Origin: an uncultured Flammeovirgaceae bacterium
GTDB taxonomy: Bacteria > Bacteroidota > Bacteroidia > Cytophagales > Cyclobacteriaceae
NCBI GenBank assembly: GCA_937883755.1
Contig: CAKZYA010000071.1
Span: 1 to 45,471 of the forward strand
DNA length: 45,471 nucleotides
Direction: 5' to 3'
Positions 15,767-24,435 of this stretch are shown here, piece by piece; within the stretch, counting starts at the first letter, position 1, and the number at the start of each line of letters is the position of its first letter. The translations under genes and the position numbers were made by a program. The notes beneath the pieces were generated by a model, which searched no databases, was not told where the DNA came from, and saw only the letters and a program-made list of their open reading frames with translations.

Positions 15767-18556
15767 TTAGTTTAAGAATTCGTCAAAGGTGATGGAAACG
15801 TAGTAGATAGCTCCCATGCGAGGGTTGCCAAAAGAAGTAGTGTATCGTTCATTAAGAACATTAGAGCCACCAAGTTTTATAATTGACTTGAGTGAAGGCA
15901 ATTTGTAGCTCACTTGGGCATCTAGCGTTTGAAAAGCTGGAATTATCCCCTGACCAAAGGATGATTCCCAAAGAAATGCATCCTGCCACCGCCAAACTAA
16001 ATTAAACCCTAAATTATCGGTAAGCTTTCGGTTAGCAAACCGGATGTTGTAGCGCCACTCCGGAGTATTGTATTGCGCTTGGAAGCCTTGTTCAATAAGA
16101 TCGTCTTGGTCTAAAAGCTGGTTAAAAGCAACATTGCCTCCTAGTGTATACCCTTTGTCTAGCGAATAATCCAAGCCTACAGCAAATCCGTGGGCATCCA
16201 CTGTTCCATCAGTATTAATATCGAATCCGAAGCGTTGAGTAGCCACCGTTTGCTGTACAATTCCTTCGGGGTTACCTGGCCCTTCGTAGGGAGGTAAACC
16301 ATTACTAGTCACAGTTTGAGTGAAGTCAACCTCAGCAATAAAATCGCGGTAAGAGCTGTAATAGTAGTAAGCGTCAATAAGCAGCTTATTGTTAATCAAC
16401 CCTTTATAACCTATTTCATAGGTGTTAACTTTTTCAGTATCAAACTCTTCAAATTCTATTGGGTCTAGTAAGGCTACTGAGGCAGCTACATCGCCAGTAG
16501 CAGCAAAATTAGCCTGAGCCGCTTGTACACTCGGCGTGGAGTATACTTGATTACTCTCAAAATTATACCGATCCACCAAAACCGAGTTGCTTCCAATCAG
16601 GCGGCGAGTAACTACGTCAAGATCAATGAACTGATCTTGCGTGGTAGGAATACGGAAGCCTCGCTGAAATGAAGCCCGCACATTGTGTCCTTTGGCCACT
16701 TTGAATACACCGGATAGTCGGGGAGAGAACTGCCCTTCGAAATACTCGTTTTTGTCGTAGCGCACCGAGCCGCTTAGATCAAGCTTATCATCGGCGAGCG
16801 ATTTGGAAAGTTGTACGTAAGCTCCCCATTCATTAATATCAAATTCTTCCCCATTATCTTGCAGCGCAAACAAGGTTCCGCCCGAAGATAGGTCGTAGCG
16901 GCGGTAATTAGCACCCACTACCACTTCGGCGAAATCAATCTTATCAGAAAAATTGTACATACCTTCAAAGTGGGTCAGACTGGTTTCATCTAAAAATTTA
17001 GCTCCACCTTCTGAGATAGGTACTTGGCGTAGTGAATCGAATAGTTGTTGATACGTGCCATTGGTTAAATTATTAGCCCGTATGCCATCACTTATTGTTC
17101 GGGCGGCGCCGTGAGCTTCTTCTACCGAAGCTCCACCTAGTCGTGCTCCAGCAAATGTACCAATATAAGCGGGAATGGTGGTTTGTATATTAATGAGAGA
17201 GGCCAGTGTATTAGCGGCGTAGCTGTCGCCAGAATTTTCTTGGGTACGATACCCGCGTAAGAAGAAATTATCGCCTCGTAGCTCGGCTTTAGCGGTCCAG
17301 ATTGATAAGCCATCTAGCACAAATCGGTCATTGGCCGTATACACAGTGCTTCCTGAGCCGTGGTTAAATTGAACAAGAGCTTCTAGCTCGTCGCTGACGC
17401 GGTAGTGCAATGCTGCGCCTAGTTTTAAACTTTCGGTGGTGTTACCTACAAATTCAGATTCGGTATAACCGGTTGGTGTGAAATTTCCACTTTCGTCGAG
17501 TGGAAGTAAAGCCTCAGCCCCAGTCCCTTGCCCAAGCACTCCTACGTTTAGTAGTGGATCGCCGTAGACATTTACTCCGTCGTACGTTCGTCGTCCGGCT
17601 CGGTTATTGGGATCAATATTCTCGTCGCTACGTTCCACAATATCACTTTGATCCCGAAAATCTACTCCGCGAAAGTCGGCTGCTTGTATGTATTCGGCGT
17701 TAATTTTAAAAGCAAATTTGTTATTAAATGCTTTGGCGTAGCGTAAACCAAAATTATAGTAAGGTGATGGATCATCGTCTTCCCCATCAATATGGTTCAC
17801 ACCAAGCTTGACGGTGGCACTCAATCCCTGATAATCAAACGGACTTTTACTTCGCATAAGAATGATACCGTTGATAGCGTTCGGTCCGTATAAAGCGGAA
17901 GCTGCTCCCGGAAGTAATTCTACACTTTCCAGATCCAGCTCAGGAATACCGACCACATTACCTACTGGAAAATTTAGGCCAGGGGCTTGATTATCGATTC
18001 CATCAATTAATTGAACTGTTCGGGTATTTCCGTTGGCACCAAATCCTCGGACGTTCACGGTTTTAATAATAAGGCCCTGGGCACTGACATCAATTCCCTT
18101 CAGGTTAGCAATCTGATCATAGAAGTTAGGAGCAGCGGATGACTGTACATCGCGAATGTCCATTTTTTCAATAGAAACTGGGGATTCTAGAATGGATTCC
18201 TCTACCCGGGAGGCCGATACCACTACTTCTTGCCCTAGTATTGTTTGTTCATTTAGCGAAATTGATAAATCGCTAGTAGATTGGGTAATCTCTACCTCTT
18301 GGGTTTCGTAACCCACGCTAGAAATTACGAGAGTAAACGGAGGAGCATTGTTAACCGTAAGGGAAAAGTTTCCGTCGGTATCGACAACGGTTCCTACTAC
18401 TTTCCCTTTTACCAGGATGTTTACTCCTACTAAAGGTTCGTTATTACCACCATCTAACACCTGGCCACTAACCGTAGTGGACTGCGCGAATATTGAAGTA
18501 TTGGAAAATAGGAGGGCAAGCAAGAGAATACTTGCTAAGTATAGATTTTGTCTCAT
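15767..18556 (-). CDS. TonB-dependent outer-membrane receptor
   Basis: This 929-residue receptor takes up a ligand across the outer membrane using TonB energy. After a signal peptide (about 1-24, ending at FAQ) comes a carboxypeptidase-regulatory-like domain (about 28-110: VSGQVLDGGNNEPLVGVNILVKG). The plug domain (about 125-240) has VRGFGANGNTRTVQLIDGID and SALYGPNAINGIILMRS. The 22-strand barrel extends to the C-terminus, including GFRIPTTQDQF and the final NERYTTSFGNPRMGAIYYVSITF. There is no SusD partner, so this is not a Sus-type glycan system. It is co-transcribed with the SGNH lipoprotein, which suggests a lipid- or ester-type ligand. Confidence 0.93.
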   Translation of the reverse strand: MRQNLYLASILLLALLFSNTSIFAQSTTVSGQVLDGGNNEPLVGVNILVKGKVVGTVVDTDGNFSLTVNNAPPFTLVISSVGYETQEVEITQSTSDLSISLNEQTILGQEVVVSASRVEESILESPVSIEKMDIRDVQSSAAPNFYDQIANLKGIDVSAQGLIIKTVNVRGFGANGNTRTVQLIDGIDNQAPGLNFPVGNVVGIPELDLESVELLPGAASALYGPNAINGIILMRSKSPFDYQGLSATVKLGVNHIDGEDDDPSPYYNFGLRYAKAFNNKFAFKINAEYIQAADFRGVDFRDQSDIVERSDENIDPNNRAGRRTYDGVNVYGDPLLNVGVLGQGTGAEALLPLDESGNFTPTGYTESEFVGNTTESLKLGAALHYRVSDELEALVQFNHGSGSTVYTANDRFVLDGLSIWTAKAELRGDNFFLRGYRTQENSGDSYAANTLASLINIQTTIPAYIGTFAGARLGGASVEEAHGAARTISDGIRANNLTNGTYQQLFDSLRQVPISEGGAKFLDETSLTHFEGMYNFSDKIDFAEVVVGANYRRYDLSSGGTLFALQDNGEEFDINEWGAYVQLSKSLADDKLDLSGSVRYDKNEYFEGQFSPRLSGVFKVAKGHNVRASFQRGFRIPTTQDQFIDLDVVTRRLIGSNSVLVDRYNFESNQVYSTPSVQAAQANFAATGDVAASVALLDPIEFEEFDTEKVNTYEIGYKGLINNKLLIDAYYYYSSYRDFIAEVDFTQTVTSNGLPPYEGPGNPEGIVQQTVATQRFGFDINTDGTVDAHGFAVGLDYSLDKGYTLGGNVAFNQLLDQDDLIEQGFQAQYNTPEWRYNIRFANRKLTDNLGFNLVWRWQDAFLWESSFGQGIIPAFQTLDAQVSYKLPSLKSIIKLGGSNVLNERYTTSFGNPRMGAIYYVSITFDEFLN

Positions 18557-18622
18557 TGTCAGGCAATTGTTAAAAACTTACCAATAGTAATGGTAAATAA
18601 CTTCTTCGAATTAAAAATTTCC

Positions 18623-18630
18623 CAAAGATA
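18623..18630 (-). promoter_or_regulatory. Candidate -7 element for the TonB-receptor operon
   Basis: On the minus strand TATCTTTG matches TAnnTTTG exactly, giving a leader of about 60 bases before the receptor start at 18556. No clear -33 TTG is at the expected spacing. Confidence 0.5.
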
Positions 18631-18773
18631 GAAATTTTTTGAATTTAGTATGCATGCATAAGAAAAAATACTTGGACGAGCCAAATGCATCTAAAAATTA
18701 TATTTGCCAGGGATCAAGATTGACCTAGCTTTTACTTAACCAACAAGAAAGATGTAGGTTTAGGAAGAGACAT

Positions 18774-18801
18774 AAAAAAACCTGTCCGACAAACGAACAG
18801 G
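18774..18801 (-). terminator. Rho-independent terminator of htpG
   Basis: On the minus strand CCTGTTCG pairs with CGGACAGG (8 bp, one G-U pair, 5-base loop) and runs into seven T. It lies 25 bases after the htpG stop codon. Confidence 0.88.
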
Positions 18802-18826
18802 CTTAAATAAATCGGGTGGCGAAAGG

Positions 18827-20653
18827 CTATTGAGCCGTCATATCTACCGAGCGTTGAATAAAGCTGGTAAGATCAGCTCCGGTGAGCATGTTCTGCGATA
18901 GTTTTGCTAAATCTATAGCTTGTTTCGCTAATTGGTCTTTTGTACCCTCATCACTTTCTTCCAGAATTTTTTTGGTAAGCGGATGATTTGCGTTTACCGC
19001 TACACTGTACTGATCGGGCATCTGCCCCATCATGGCGAAACCTCCGCCTCCGGTGGCTGCCATATCTTTCATGCGGCGCATAAATTCGGGTAGTGTAATC
19101 GTCACCGGCATTTCATCGGGAGAAAGTGATTCTACCGAAACGGTCATGCTTTTGCTGTCCAGCACTTTTTCGTAAACTTCCTTCACTGTGTCTTTCTCTT
19201 TATCGGAAAGTACGCTTTCTATTTTCTCATCTTTTTCTACCAGCTTATCGGCAATATCGGCATCCACTCGCTTGAGGCTGGTTTTTTCCAACTTCTGCTC
19301 CAGCATATTGATAAAGTGGCTGTCAATGGGGCCATCAAGCTGAAGCACATCGTAGGAACGCTTTTTAGCCGACTGAATGAAAGTGTCTTGCTTTCCCGCA
19401 TCACTTGTATACAGGTACACCAGTGAGTCGTTCTTATCAGTCTGATTAGGAGCTACCTTCTCGCGGTACTCGTCAAAAGTGAAGTACTCGCCATCAGTGT
19501 TCTTGAACAATGCAAATTTTAGGGCTTTTTCGTAGAATTTATCTTCGGAAATCATTCCGTACTTCACGAACAAGCCAATATTATCAAACTTCTCTTCGTA
19601 AGCTTTACGGTCTTTCTTAAAGAGTTCGTTCAGCTTGTCCGCTACCTTCTTAGTAATGTGAGCATTGATTTTCTTTACGTTACTATCTGACTGCAAGTAG
19701 CTACGCGAAACGTTGAGTGGAATGTCCGGTGAATCGATAATTCCGTGCAGCAGCATCAAGAACTCCGGCACTACGTCCTTCACTTCATCGGTAATGAATA
19801 CCTGACGGGAGTACAATTGAATCTTGTTGCGATTCATCTCCAGATCGTTCTTAATCTTGGGAAAGTAAAGAACGCCAGTGAGATTAAAGGGGTAATCAAC
19901 GTTGAGATGAATCCAAAAGAGCGGATCTTCGGAGAACGGATACAGTTCTTTGTAAAAATTGAGGTAATCTTCATCCTTTAAGTCGGAAGGTGATTTGGTC
20001 CAGATTGGGCTGGGGTTGTTGACTACTTTTTCGTCAAACTCAACTTCAATCGGCAAGAATTTGCAGTATTTATCCAGAATTCCCTGAACCCGAGCCTTTT
20101 CTAAAAATTCTTCAGAATCTTCGTTCAGGTAAAGAACCACATCGGTTCCCCGGTTTTTCCGAACGGCTGACGTAATTTCAAACTCAGTGCTTCCGTCGCA
20201 AGTCCACTGTACAGCTTCACTACCTTCCTGGTGTGATTTAGTGATTAGATCTACTTTATCGGCTACCATGAAGGAAGAGTAGAATCCTAAGCCAAAGTTT
20301 CCGATAATCTGGTTTTCTTCACCTTTATCTTTGTACTTTTCTACAAACTCAGTAGCTCCGGAGAAAGCAATCTGGTTAATATACTTCTTTACCTCCTCAT
20401 CGGTCATCCCGATACCACTATCACTGACGGTAAGGGTTTTTAATTTTTCGTTGATAGTGATCTTTACCTTCAGGTCACCAAGTTCTTCTTTGTATTCACC
20501 AATGGCTGCCAAGCGCTTGATTTTCTGTGTAGCATCCACGGCATTGGAGACAAGTTCTCGCAAGAAAATTTCATGATCAGAATACAGAAATTTTTTGATG
20601 ATTGGGAAGATGTTCTCGGTGTTGATCGAGATGGTTCCTTTTTCTTCTACCAT
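18827..20653 (-). CDS. htpG: Molecular chaperone HtpG (Hsp90)
   Basis: This is the bacterial Hsp90 homologue, an ATP-dependent cytoplasmic chaperone. The GHKL ATPase motifs are visible: ELVSNAVDATQK (about 34-45), VSDSGIGMTDEEV (about 76-88), GNFGLGFYSSFMVAD (about 118-132) and the strand RGTDVVLYL. The middle domain carries PFNLTGVLYFP, RQVFITDE and LNVSRSYLQSD, whose Arg takes part in ATP hydrolysis. The C-terminal dimerisation part ends SFIQRSVDMTAQ. Length (608 aa) is normal for Bacteroidota. It is monocistronic, with a terminator and a 173-base upstream region that holds a TGACA-N3-TGTCA dyad. Confidence 0.97.
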   Translation of the reverse strand: MVEEKGTISINTENIFPIIKKFLYSDHEIFLRELVSNAVDATQKIKRLAAIGEYKEELGDLKVKITINEKLKTLTVSDSGIGMTDEEVKKYINQIAFSGATEFVEKYKDKGEENQIIGNFGLGFYSSFMVADKVDLITKSHQEGSEAVQWTCDGSTEFEITSAVRKNRGTDVVLYLNEDSEEFLEKARVQGILDKYCKFLPIEVEFDEKVVNNPSPIWTKSPSDLKDEDYLNFYKELYPFSEDPLFWIHLNVDYPFNLTGVLYFPKIKNDLEMNRNKIQLYSRQVFITDEVKDVVPEFLMLLHGIIDSPDIPLNVSRSYLQSDSNVKKINAHITKKVADKLNELFKKDRKAYEEKFDNIGLFVKYGMISEDKFYEKALKFALFKNTDGEYFTFDEYREKVAPNQTDKNDSLVYLYTSDAGKQDTFIQSAKKRSYDVLQLDGPIDSHFINMLEQKLEKTSLKRVDADIADKLVEKDEKIESVLSDKEKDTVKEVYEKVLDSKSMTVSVESLSPDEMPVTITLPEFMRRMKDMAATGGGGFAMMGQMPDQYSVAVNANHPLTKKILEESDEGTKDQLAKQAIDLAKLSQNMLTGADLTSFIQRSVDMTAQ

Positions 20654-20727
20654 AATATGTTAAGGTTTTTGAGTATACAGATCTTTGCTGAAACTCATCC
20701 CAAAATGCATTCCAATGGGCAAAAATG

Positions 20728-20740
20728 TGACACTTTGTCA
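20728..20740. promoter_or_regulatory. Palindrome upstream of htpG
   Basis: TGACACTTTGTCA is a perfect 5-bp dyad (TGACA/TGTCA) with a 3-base centre, 75 bases upstream of the htpG start codon. Its position suits a heat-shock operator, but the protein that would bind it is unknown. Confidence 0.4.
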
Positions 20741-20766
20741 GAGAATATGTATGAGCGTGTTATGAT

Positions 20767-20778
20767 GTTAAAGTGTTA
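20767..20778 (+). repeat. Octamer-family remnant upstream of htpG
   Basis: GTTAAAGTGTTA is identical to 14133-14144 and represents about one and a half units of the octamer repeat family. It lies in the 173-base gap between htpG and the surface-repeat gene. Confidence 0.4.
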
Positions 20779-20826
20779 TAATATTTGGGTACAGTTCTGA
20801 AAAAGTATTCTTCGGTTTGTTTTGCC

Positions 20827-22182
20827 CTATAGAGCGACTTTTAGTCCTACCGCTAATCCCGGCCATAATTCGTGGGTTCGGCGATCACCGGCTTCATTAA
20901 AAGAGCGACTAAGGTTTCCCGGAGCAAGCGTTTGACCATCATTGCTGTAAAAATAGTTGGCATCCAGTGTAGCGAACAGATAAGTAGATTTATTTTTATA
21001 GAACAAGCGTGACCCAATAGTTAATCCAATTTCTGAGAGCAAATTTATCCTATGCTCAGCTTCAGCAAAATCAACGTAGGATGTTCCGAAGCCTAGACTC
21101 ACGAAGTAGAACTCACCGGTAATGTTGGGGGCATAATTATAAAACTGTTTTTGCCAGTTCCAGCCGTAGGCGCGATACGTGCTCTCGGAGAAATGAGACT
21201 GTCGGTACATAATCTGATTCATAATGCGCTTCAAACTTCTAGCGGGTAACAATCCAGCGTTTTTGATATTCCCGGTGCTGATTGAAAAATTCATCAGAAA
21301 GGTTTCGTCGACGAAAGTTTCCACTGAGGCACTGCTGCCAAAATTCAGTAGACCGAACGGAGTACTATCGGGCTTGCCCTTCTTGTGTGGGGTTTTGTAT
21401 ACGTTAATAAGACCGATGTTTGTACCCTGATTATCGCCGGACACGTTAATCAATCCGATTTGTAAACCGTTCATGACCCCGCTAAAATTTACTAAGCCCA
21501 ACTGCACTCCGGTAGATGCACCCTCTTGCACCGAATTCTTTCCTTCTATTGTTTTCGCCCGGTTGACTAACCCTACTTGAAATCCACTAAGTTCTCGGAA
21601 GGTATAGTTGTATGGAGCAATCTGGGCGCCCATCGTTGATCCTTTAGCAATATTTACTAAGCTCCCTAATTGAACCCCGAGCAGTAGCCCGCCGGAATAG
21701 TTGAGTAACCCGCCTAATTGTGCTCCGGTCATAGATTTCTTAGCAATGTTAGCTCCCAAAGCCATTTGTCCACCGCTTGCTCTTCCGCGAACATAATTCA
21801 TTAAGCTGGTGAACTGAATTCCGTTCAGAAAGGGAGTATCCCCTTCCTTTTCCGCTTTAAGAATTGCTTTGGGCGATAAGCCTCGGTAATAATCTACTCC
21901 AACAATATTGGCCAGTCCAGCTAACTGGATTCCGTTGGCTTGCTCTATCGTGGCGGATGATATTCCGCTGAGTTGAAACCAGTAGTTACCTCGCTGGTAC
22001 CCAGATAAAATATTGAAGGTGAGATAGGAGTAGTGATTGGATGGATCAAGGCCAACAGAACTCAAGCCCGGAACTAATGTCAGGTTCACGGTGGAAGTAG
22101 AATGCATAGTTTGCTGACTGTAGCAAACCGCTGAGTATTTTATTACGATAAGCAAGAGACAAAGTAGAAACCGATAGGGCAT
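20827..22182 (-). CDS. Surface-repeat protein (LA_2272-like)
   Basis: This 451-residue exported protein has a signal peptide of about 22 residues (FLLCLLLIVIKYSAVCYS). Residues about 85-270 are a run of short beta repeats of 14-16 residues with core G-x-Q-(I/L)-G-x-(L/V)-N, for example GAQLGGLLNYSG, GVQLGSLVNIAKG, GVQLGLVNFSG and GLQIGLINVSG; I count at least nine. The rest resembles an outer-membrane beta-barrel C-terminus (FYFVSLGFGTSYVDF, SRLFYKNKSTYLFATLDANYFYS). This matches proteins annotated as LA_2272 surface repeat-containing. Function is unknown. It shares strand and a 21-base gap with the FISUMP gene upstream, so they are likely one operon. Confidence 0.72.
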   Translation of the reverse strand: MPYRFLLCLLLIVIKYSAVCYSQQTMHSTSTVNLTLVPGLSSVGLDPSNHYSYLTFNILSGYQRGNYWFQLSGISSATIEQANGIQLAGLANIVGVDYYRGLSPKAILKAEKEGDTPFLNGIQFTSLMNYVRGRASGGQMALGANIAKKSMTGAQLGGLLNYSGGLLLGVQLGSLVNIAKGSTMGAQIAPYNYTFRELSGFQVGLVNRAKTIEGKNSVQEGASTGVQLGLVNFSGVMNGLQIGLINVSGDNQGTNIGLINVYKTPHKKGKPDSTPFGLLNFGSSASVETFVDETFLMNFSISTGNIKNAGLLPARSLKRIMNQIMYRQSHFSESTYRAYGWNWQKQFYNYAPNITGEFYFVSLGFGTSYVDFAEAEHRINLLSEIGLTIGSRLFYKNKSTYLFATLDANYFYSNDGQTLAPGNLSRSFNEAGDRRTHELWPGLAVGLKVAL

Positions 22183-22203
22183 AGCGGGTGCAGATTAGCT
22201 TAC

Positions 22204-22908
22204 TCATTTACCATTTCTACCATCTTGATCAGCATCACAAATACAGCGAACGGCAAACCGCCTCATGTTTTTTGGTTTGTCCAGCACATGGTGCCCGTGC
22301 GAGTGCATAATTATTTCGTTAGGTTGTATATGAACGTGCGGTTGGGGAGTGTTCGATACATCGTGGATGATCCACACCGTTGTGTATTCAGAAGGCTTCC
22401 ATTTGTTACCTTCCACCCAGCCGGTGGCGGCCATATCTAAAAATGTAGAATCATCCATTAGCGATAAGTTGACAATCCACTCACTGTCTAGCAGTAAATC
22501 CTTGTATAAATTCTGCTGGTTCGTCACGTACTTCACTGAGTCGGATAAGCCATAGTAACGCTCAATCTCTTTAATGGCTGCTCGGTACTCAAGCCAGGTA
22601 GGAACGCGCCAGCCTTCAGGGCAAATATTCACCAGATCGGTAGGGTAGTAGTAGTTCCCGTACTGACAGGCTTCTGAGTTAGGGTTTTCACTGCACCAAC
22701 TGGTAGGAGTTTTGTACCGAATATTCTCTTTGAACCAGTGATAGTCCGCTATTTCAACTATTTCGTATTCGCTGCCATCTCGGGCGTCTGTAAATGTGTG
22801 CTGTCCATATACCGAAAGGTGAGCAGATAGCAGGAGAAATGCAACGAAAGCTTGGTTGTTGTGTAGTATGTTCTTTTTCCCTCTACGCTGAATTCTTCCC
22901 ACAGTCAT
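22204..22908 (-). CDS. FISUMP-domain secreted protein
   Basis: This 234-residue exported protein has a basic N-terminus and a hydrophobic leader (about 19-35). It carries a FISUMP domain (Fibrobacter succinogenes major paralogous domain), a C-type-lectin-like fold: FTDARDGSEYEIVEIADYHWFKENIRY at the start, then YYPTDLVNICPEGWRVPTWLEY, AATGWVEGNKWK, TTVWI and RRFAVRCICD at the end. Cysteines at about 73, 81, 115, 225 and 227 probably form disulfides. A histidine-rich insert (PHVHIQPNEIIMHSHGHH, about 191-208) replaces the usual loop before the last strand. Ligand and function are unknown. Confidence 0.8.
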   Translation of the reverse strand: MTVGRIQRRGKKNILHNNQAFVAFLLLSAHLSVYGQHTFTDARDGSEYEIVEIADYHWFKENIRYKTPTSWCSENPNSEACQYGNYYYPTDLVNICPEGWRVPTWLEYRAAIKEIERYYGLSDSVKYVTNQQNLYKDLLLDSEWIVNLSLMDDSTFLDMAATGWVEGNKWKPSEYTTVWIIHDVSNTPQPHVHIQPNEIIMHSHGHHVLDKPKNMRRFAVRCICDADQDGRNGK

Positions 22909-23015
22909 AGATAACGTTATTAGTAGCTAATAAACAAACAACGAAAACTATTCCCCCCTTATTAGATCGTAAAGTGATTTAAAGTTGTGATGAGAGAGGC
23001 TTTATCAGAGATGGT

Positions 23016-23091
23016 TAGAGTGCTAGAGTGTTCATTAGTAGTTTTGAACACCTGAACACCTGAACACCTGAACACCTGAACACCTGAACAC
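23016..23091. repeat. Octamer tandem-repeat array with an inverted arm
   Basis: Five exact copies of TGAACACC and a partial sixth run from 23045 to 23091, ending on the stop codon of the DUF4293 gene. Just before them two reverse-type units (TAGAGTGC, TAGAGTGT, 23016-23031) and GTGTTCA (23028-23034) lie in the opposite sense, so 23028-23034 can pair with 23045-23051 across a 10-base loop. Confidence 0.85.
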
Positions 23092-23576
23092 TACCTCAAT
23101 CGGTCAGCCGAGCGAACCAGCATTTCATCACGGCGGATAAATCGATTGGCTAAGAGGTTTAGCACCATGGCGACAGCGGGTAAGTACAATCCAAATTCAT
23201 AGTCGCCTTGTATTGTGTTGGCAGATAGTTCTTCACCTTCAAAGCTAAAGTAGACAATAGCTGCCAGTGACCCACCAATGAGTAGCGAATTAAGTAGTCC
23301 CAGCTTGATCTGTAGCAATCGGTTATTGTAACGGAAAATCTCAAAAAATGCCGTAGCCATCGCTAAGGTAGCGAGCACCGCAATAGGCCACGCACTCTGA
23401 GCAACTACCGCTTCTCCGGCTTCGTCAGTCATAGAGACTGACTCAATGGCGTAGGCATCCAATACCAGCACCTTTTGTTGCTCGGTAATGGTTTCTTCCC
23501 AGATATTAACCAACAGCAATAACCCCATACAAATAGCCACCCCTAAAAGAAATAATGACTGAACTCGTTGTAACAT
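23091..23576 (-). CDS. DUF4293 family membrane protein
   Basis: This 161-residue protein belongs to DUF4293, a Bacteroidota-only family of four-helix membrane proteins. The N-terminal MLQRVQSLFLLGVAICMGLLLL is typical. Four hydrophobic segments are visible (about 7-25, 65-83, 90-112 and 130-148), with a soluble loop between the first and second (about 26-62) that probably faces the periplasm. The end is basic (RFIRRDEML). Function is not known. It is divergent from the sigma-factor gene. Its stop codon abuts the octamer array, so changes in repeat number would not affect the protein. Confidence 0.85.
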   Translation of the reverse strand: MLQRVQSLFLLGVAICMGLLLLVNIWEETITEQQKVLVLDAYAIESVSMTDEAGEAVVAQSAWPIAVLATLAMATAFFEIFRYNNRLLQIKLGLLNSLLIGGSLAAIVYFSFEGEELSANTIQGDYEFGLYLPAVAMVLNLLANRFIRRDEMLVRSADRLR

Positions 23577-23629
23577 AGTAGAGTATCTTTTTTAAAAAAT
23601 CTACGTATATAATTAGTTTAAATTGGGCG

Positions 23630-23637
23630 CAAAGTTA
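23630..23637 (-). promoter_or_regulatory. Candidate -7 element for DUF4293 gene
   Basis: TAACTTTG on the minus strand matches TAnnTTTG exactly, about 54 bases upstream of the start codon. The -33 element is not clear. Confidence 0.5.
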
Positions 23638-23712
23638 TTAATAATTACGATAACATTACCGACCTAGATTAGTTAAACAAGGTACAATACTACCATATAA
23701 TTGAACATAATT

Positions 23713-24366
23713 ATGGCAGACAATAATAAAGAGCTTCAAAATACTGATGATCAAGAAGTTAAATCAGAGGAGGCAACAGAAAGTTCTACCGAAACCCGAC
23801 GTAACCGATACTCTGAATCAGAGAAAATCGATATTTTCGATAATGAGTTTTTGCCTCAGATAGACTCCATGTACAACTTTGCCTACCGCCTTACCTTTGA
23901 TGAAGATGATGCCAAAGATTTAGTGCAGGAGACCTATTTAAAAGCATTTCGCTTTATTGATTCATTTCAGCGAGGAACTAATGCCAAAGCGTGGCTGTTC
24001 CGCATACTGAAGAACAGCTTCATTAATGACTTCAGAAAGAAAAGTAAAGAGCCCTCGAAGGTCGACTATCAAGAGGTAGAGACCTACTACAATTCGGAAG
24101 ATGTTGACGCTAGTATCACTACCGACCTTCGGGTAGAAGCCGTTCAAGATATGATTGGGGATGAAGTCTCCAATGCCCTTAATTCTTTAGCAGTCGATTT
24201 CCGAACTGTAATCATCTTGTGTGATTTGGAAGGATTTACTTACGAAGAAATGGCTAAAATTCTGGATATTCCGATTGGTACTGTCCGCTCGCGTTTGCAC
24301 CGTGCCCGTAATCTTCTCAAAGATAAACTGAGATCTTACGCTGAGTCAATGGGCTACCAAGAGTAA
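23713..24366 (+). CDS. ECF-type RNA polymerase sigma factor
   Basis: This sigma-70-family factor of the extracytoplasmic-function type directs RNA polymerase to a stress or envelope regulon. Region 2 spans about 50-115 (DSMYNFAYRLTFDEDDAKDLVQETYLKAFRF, then AWLFRILKNSFINDFRKK). Region 4 spans about 155-205 (LAVDFRTVIILCDLEGFTYEEMAKILDIPIGTVRSRLHRARNLL). A charged tail of about 40 residues precedes region 2. I chose the ATG at 23713, not the upstream TTG. A small protein that looks like its anti-sigma factor follows 69 bases downstream. Sigma factors of this kind are conserved across Bacteroidota. Confidence 0.92.
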   Translation: MADNNKELQNTDDQEVKSEEATESSTETRRNRYSESEKIDIFDNEFLPQIDSMYNFAYRLTFDEDDAKDLVQETYLKAFRFIDSFQRGTNAKAWLFRILKNSFINDFRKKSKEPSKVDYQEVETYYNSEDVDASITTDLRVEAVQDMIGDEVSNALNSLAVDFRTVIILCDLEGFTYEEMAKILDIPIGTVRSRLHRARNLLKDKLRSYAESMGYQE

Positions 24367-24435
24367 GTATTTTTTGACTACGATAATGTTAATAGTAAGC
24401 AACTTTTTAATTCTCTGATTTAACGCTATACGCCT

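Noticed and set aside
15184-15775. Plus-strand frames opposite the SGNH lipoprotein gene
   Set aside because: They are antisense to clear family motifs and show no coding signal of their own.
23045-23091. CRISPR-like array
   Set aside because: The units are 8 bases with no spacers, so it is a simple tandem repeat.
23701-23712. TTG start for the sigma factor
   Set aside because: The ATG at 23713 is a better start and gives a normal N-terminus.
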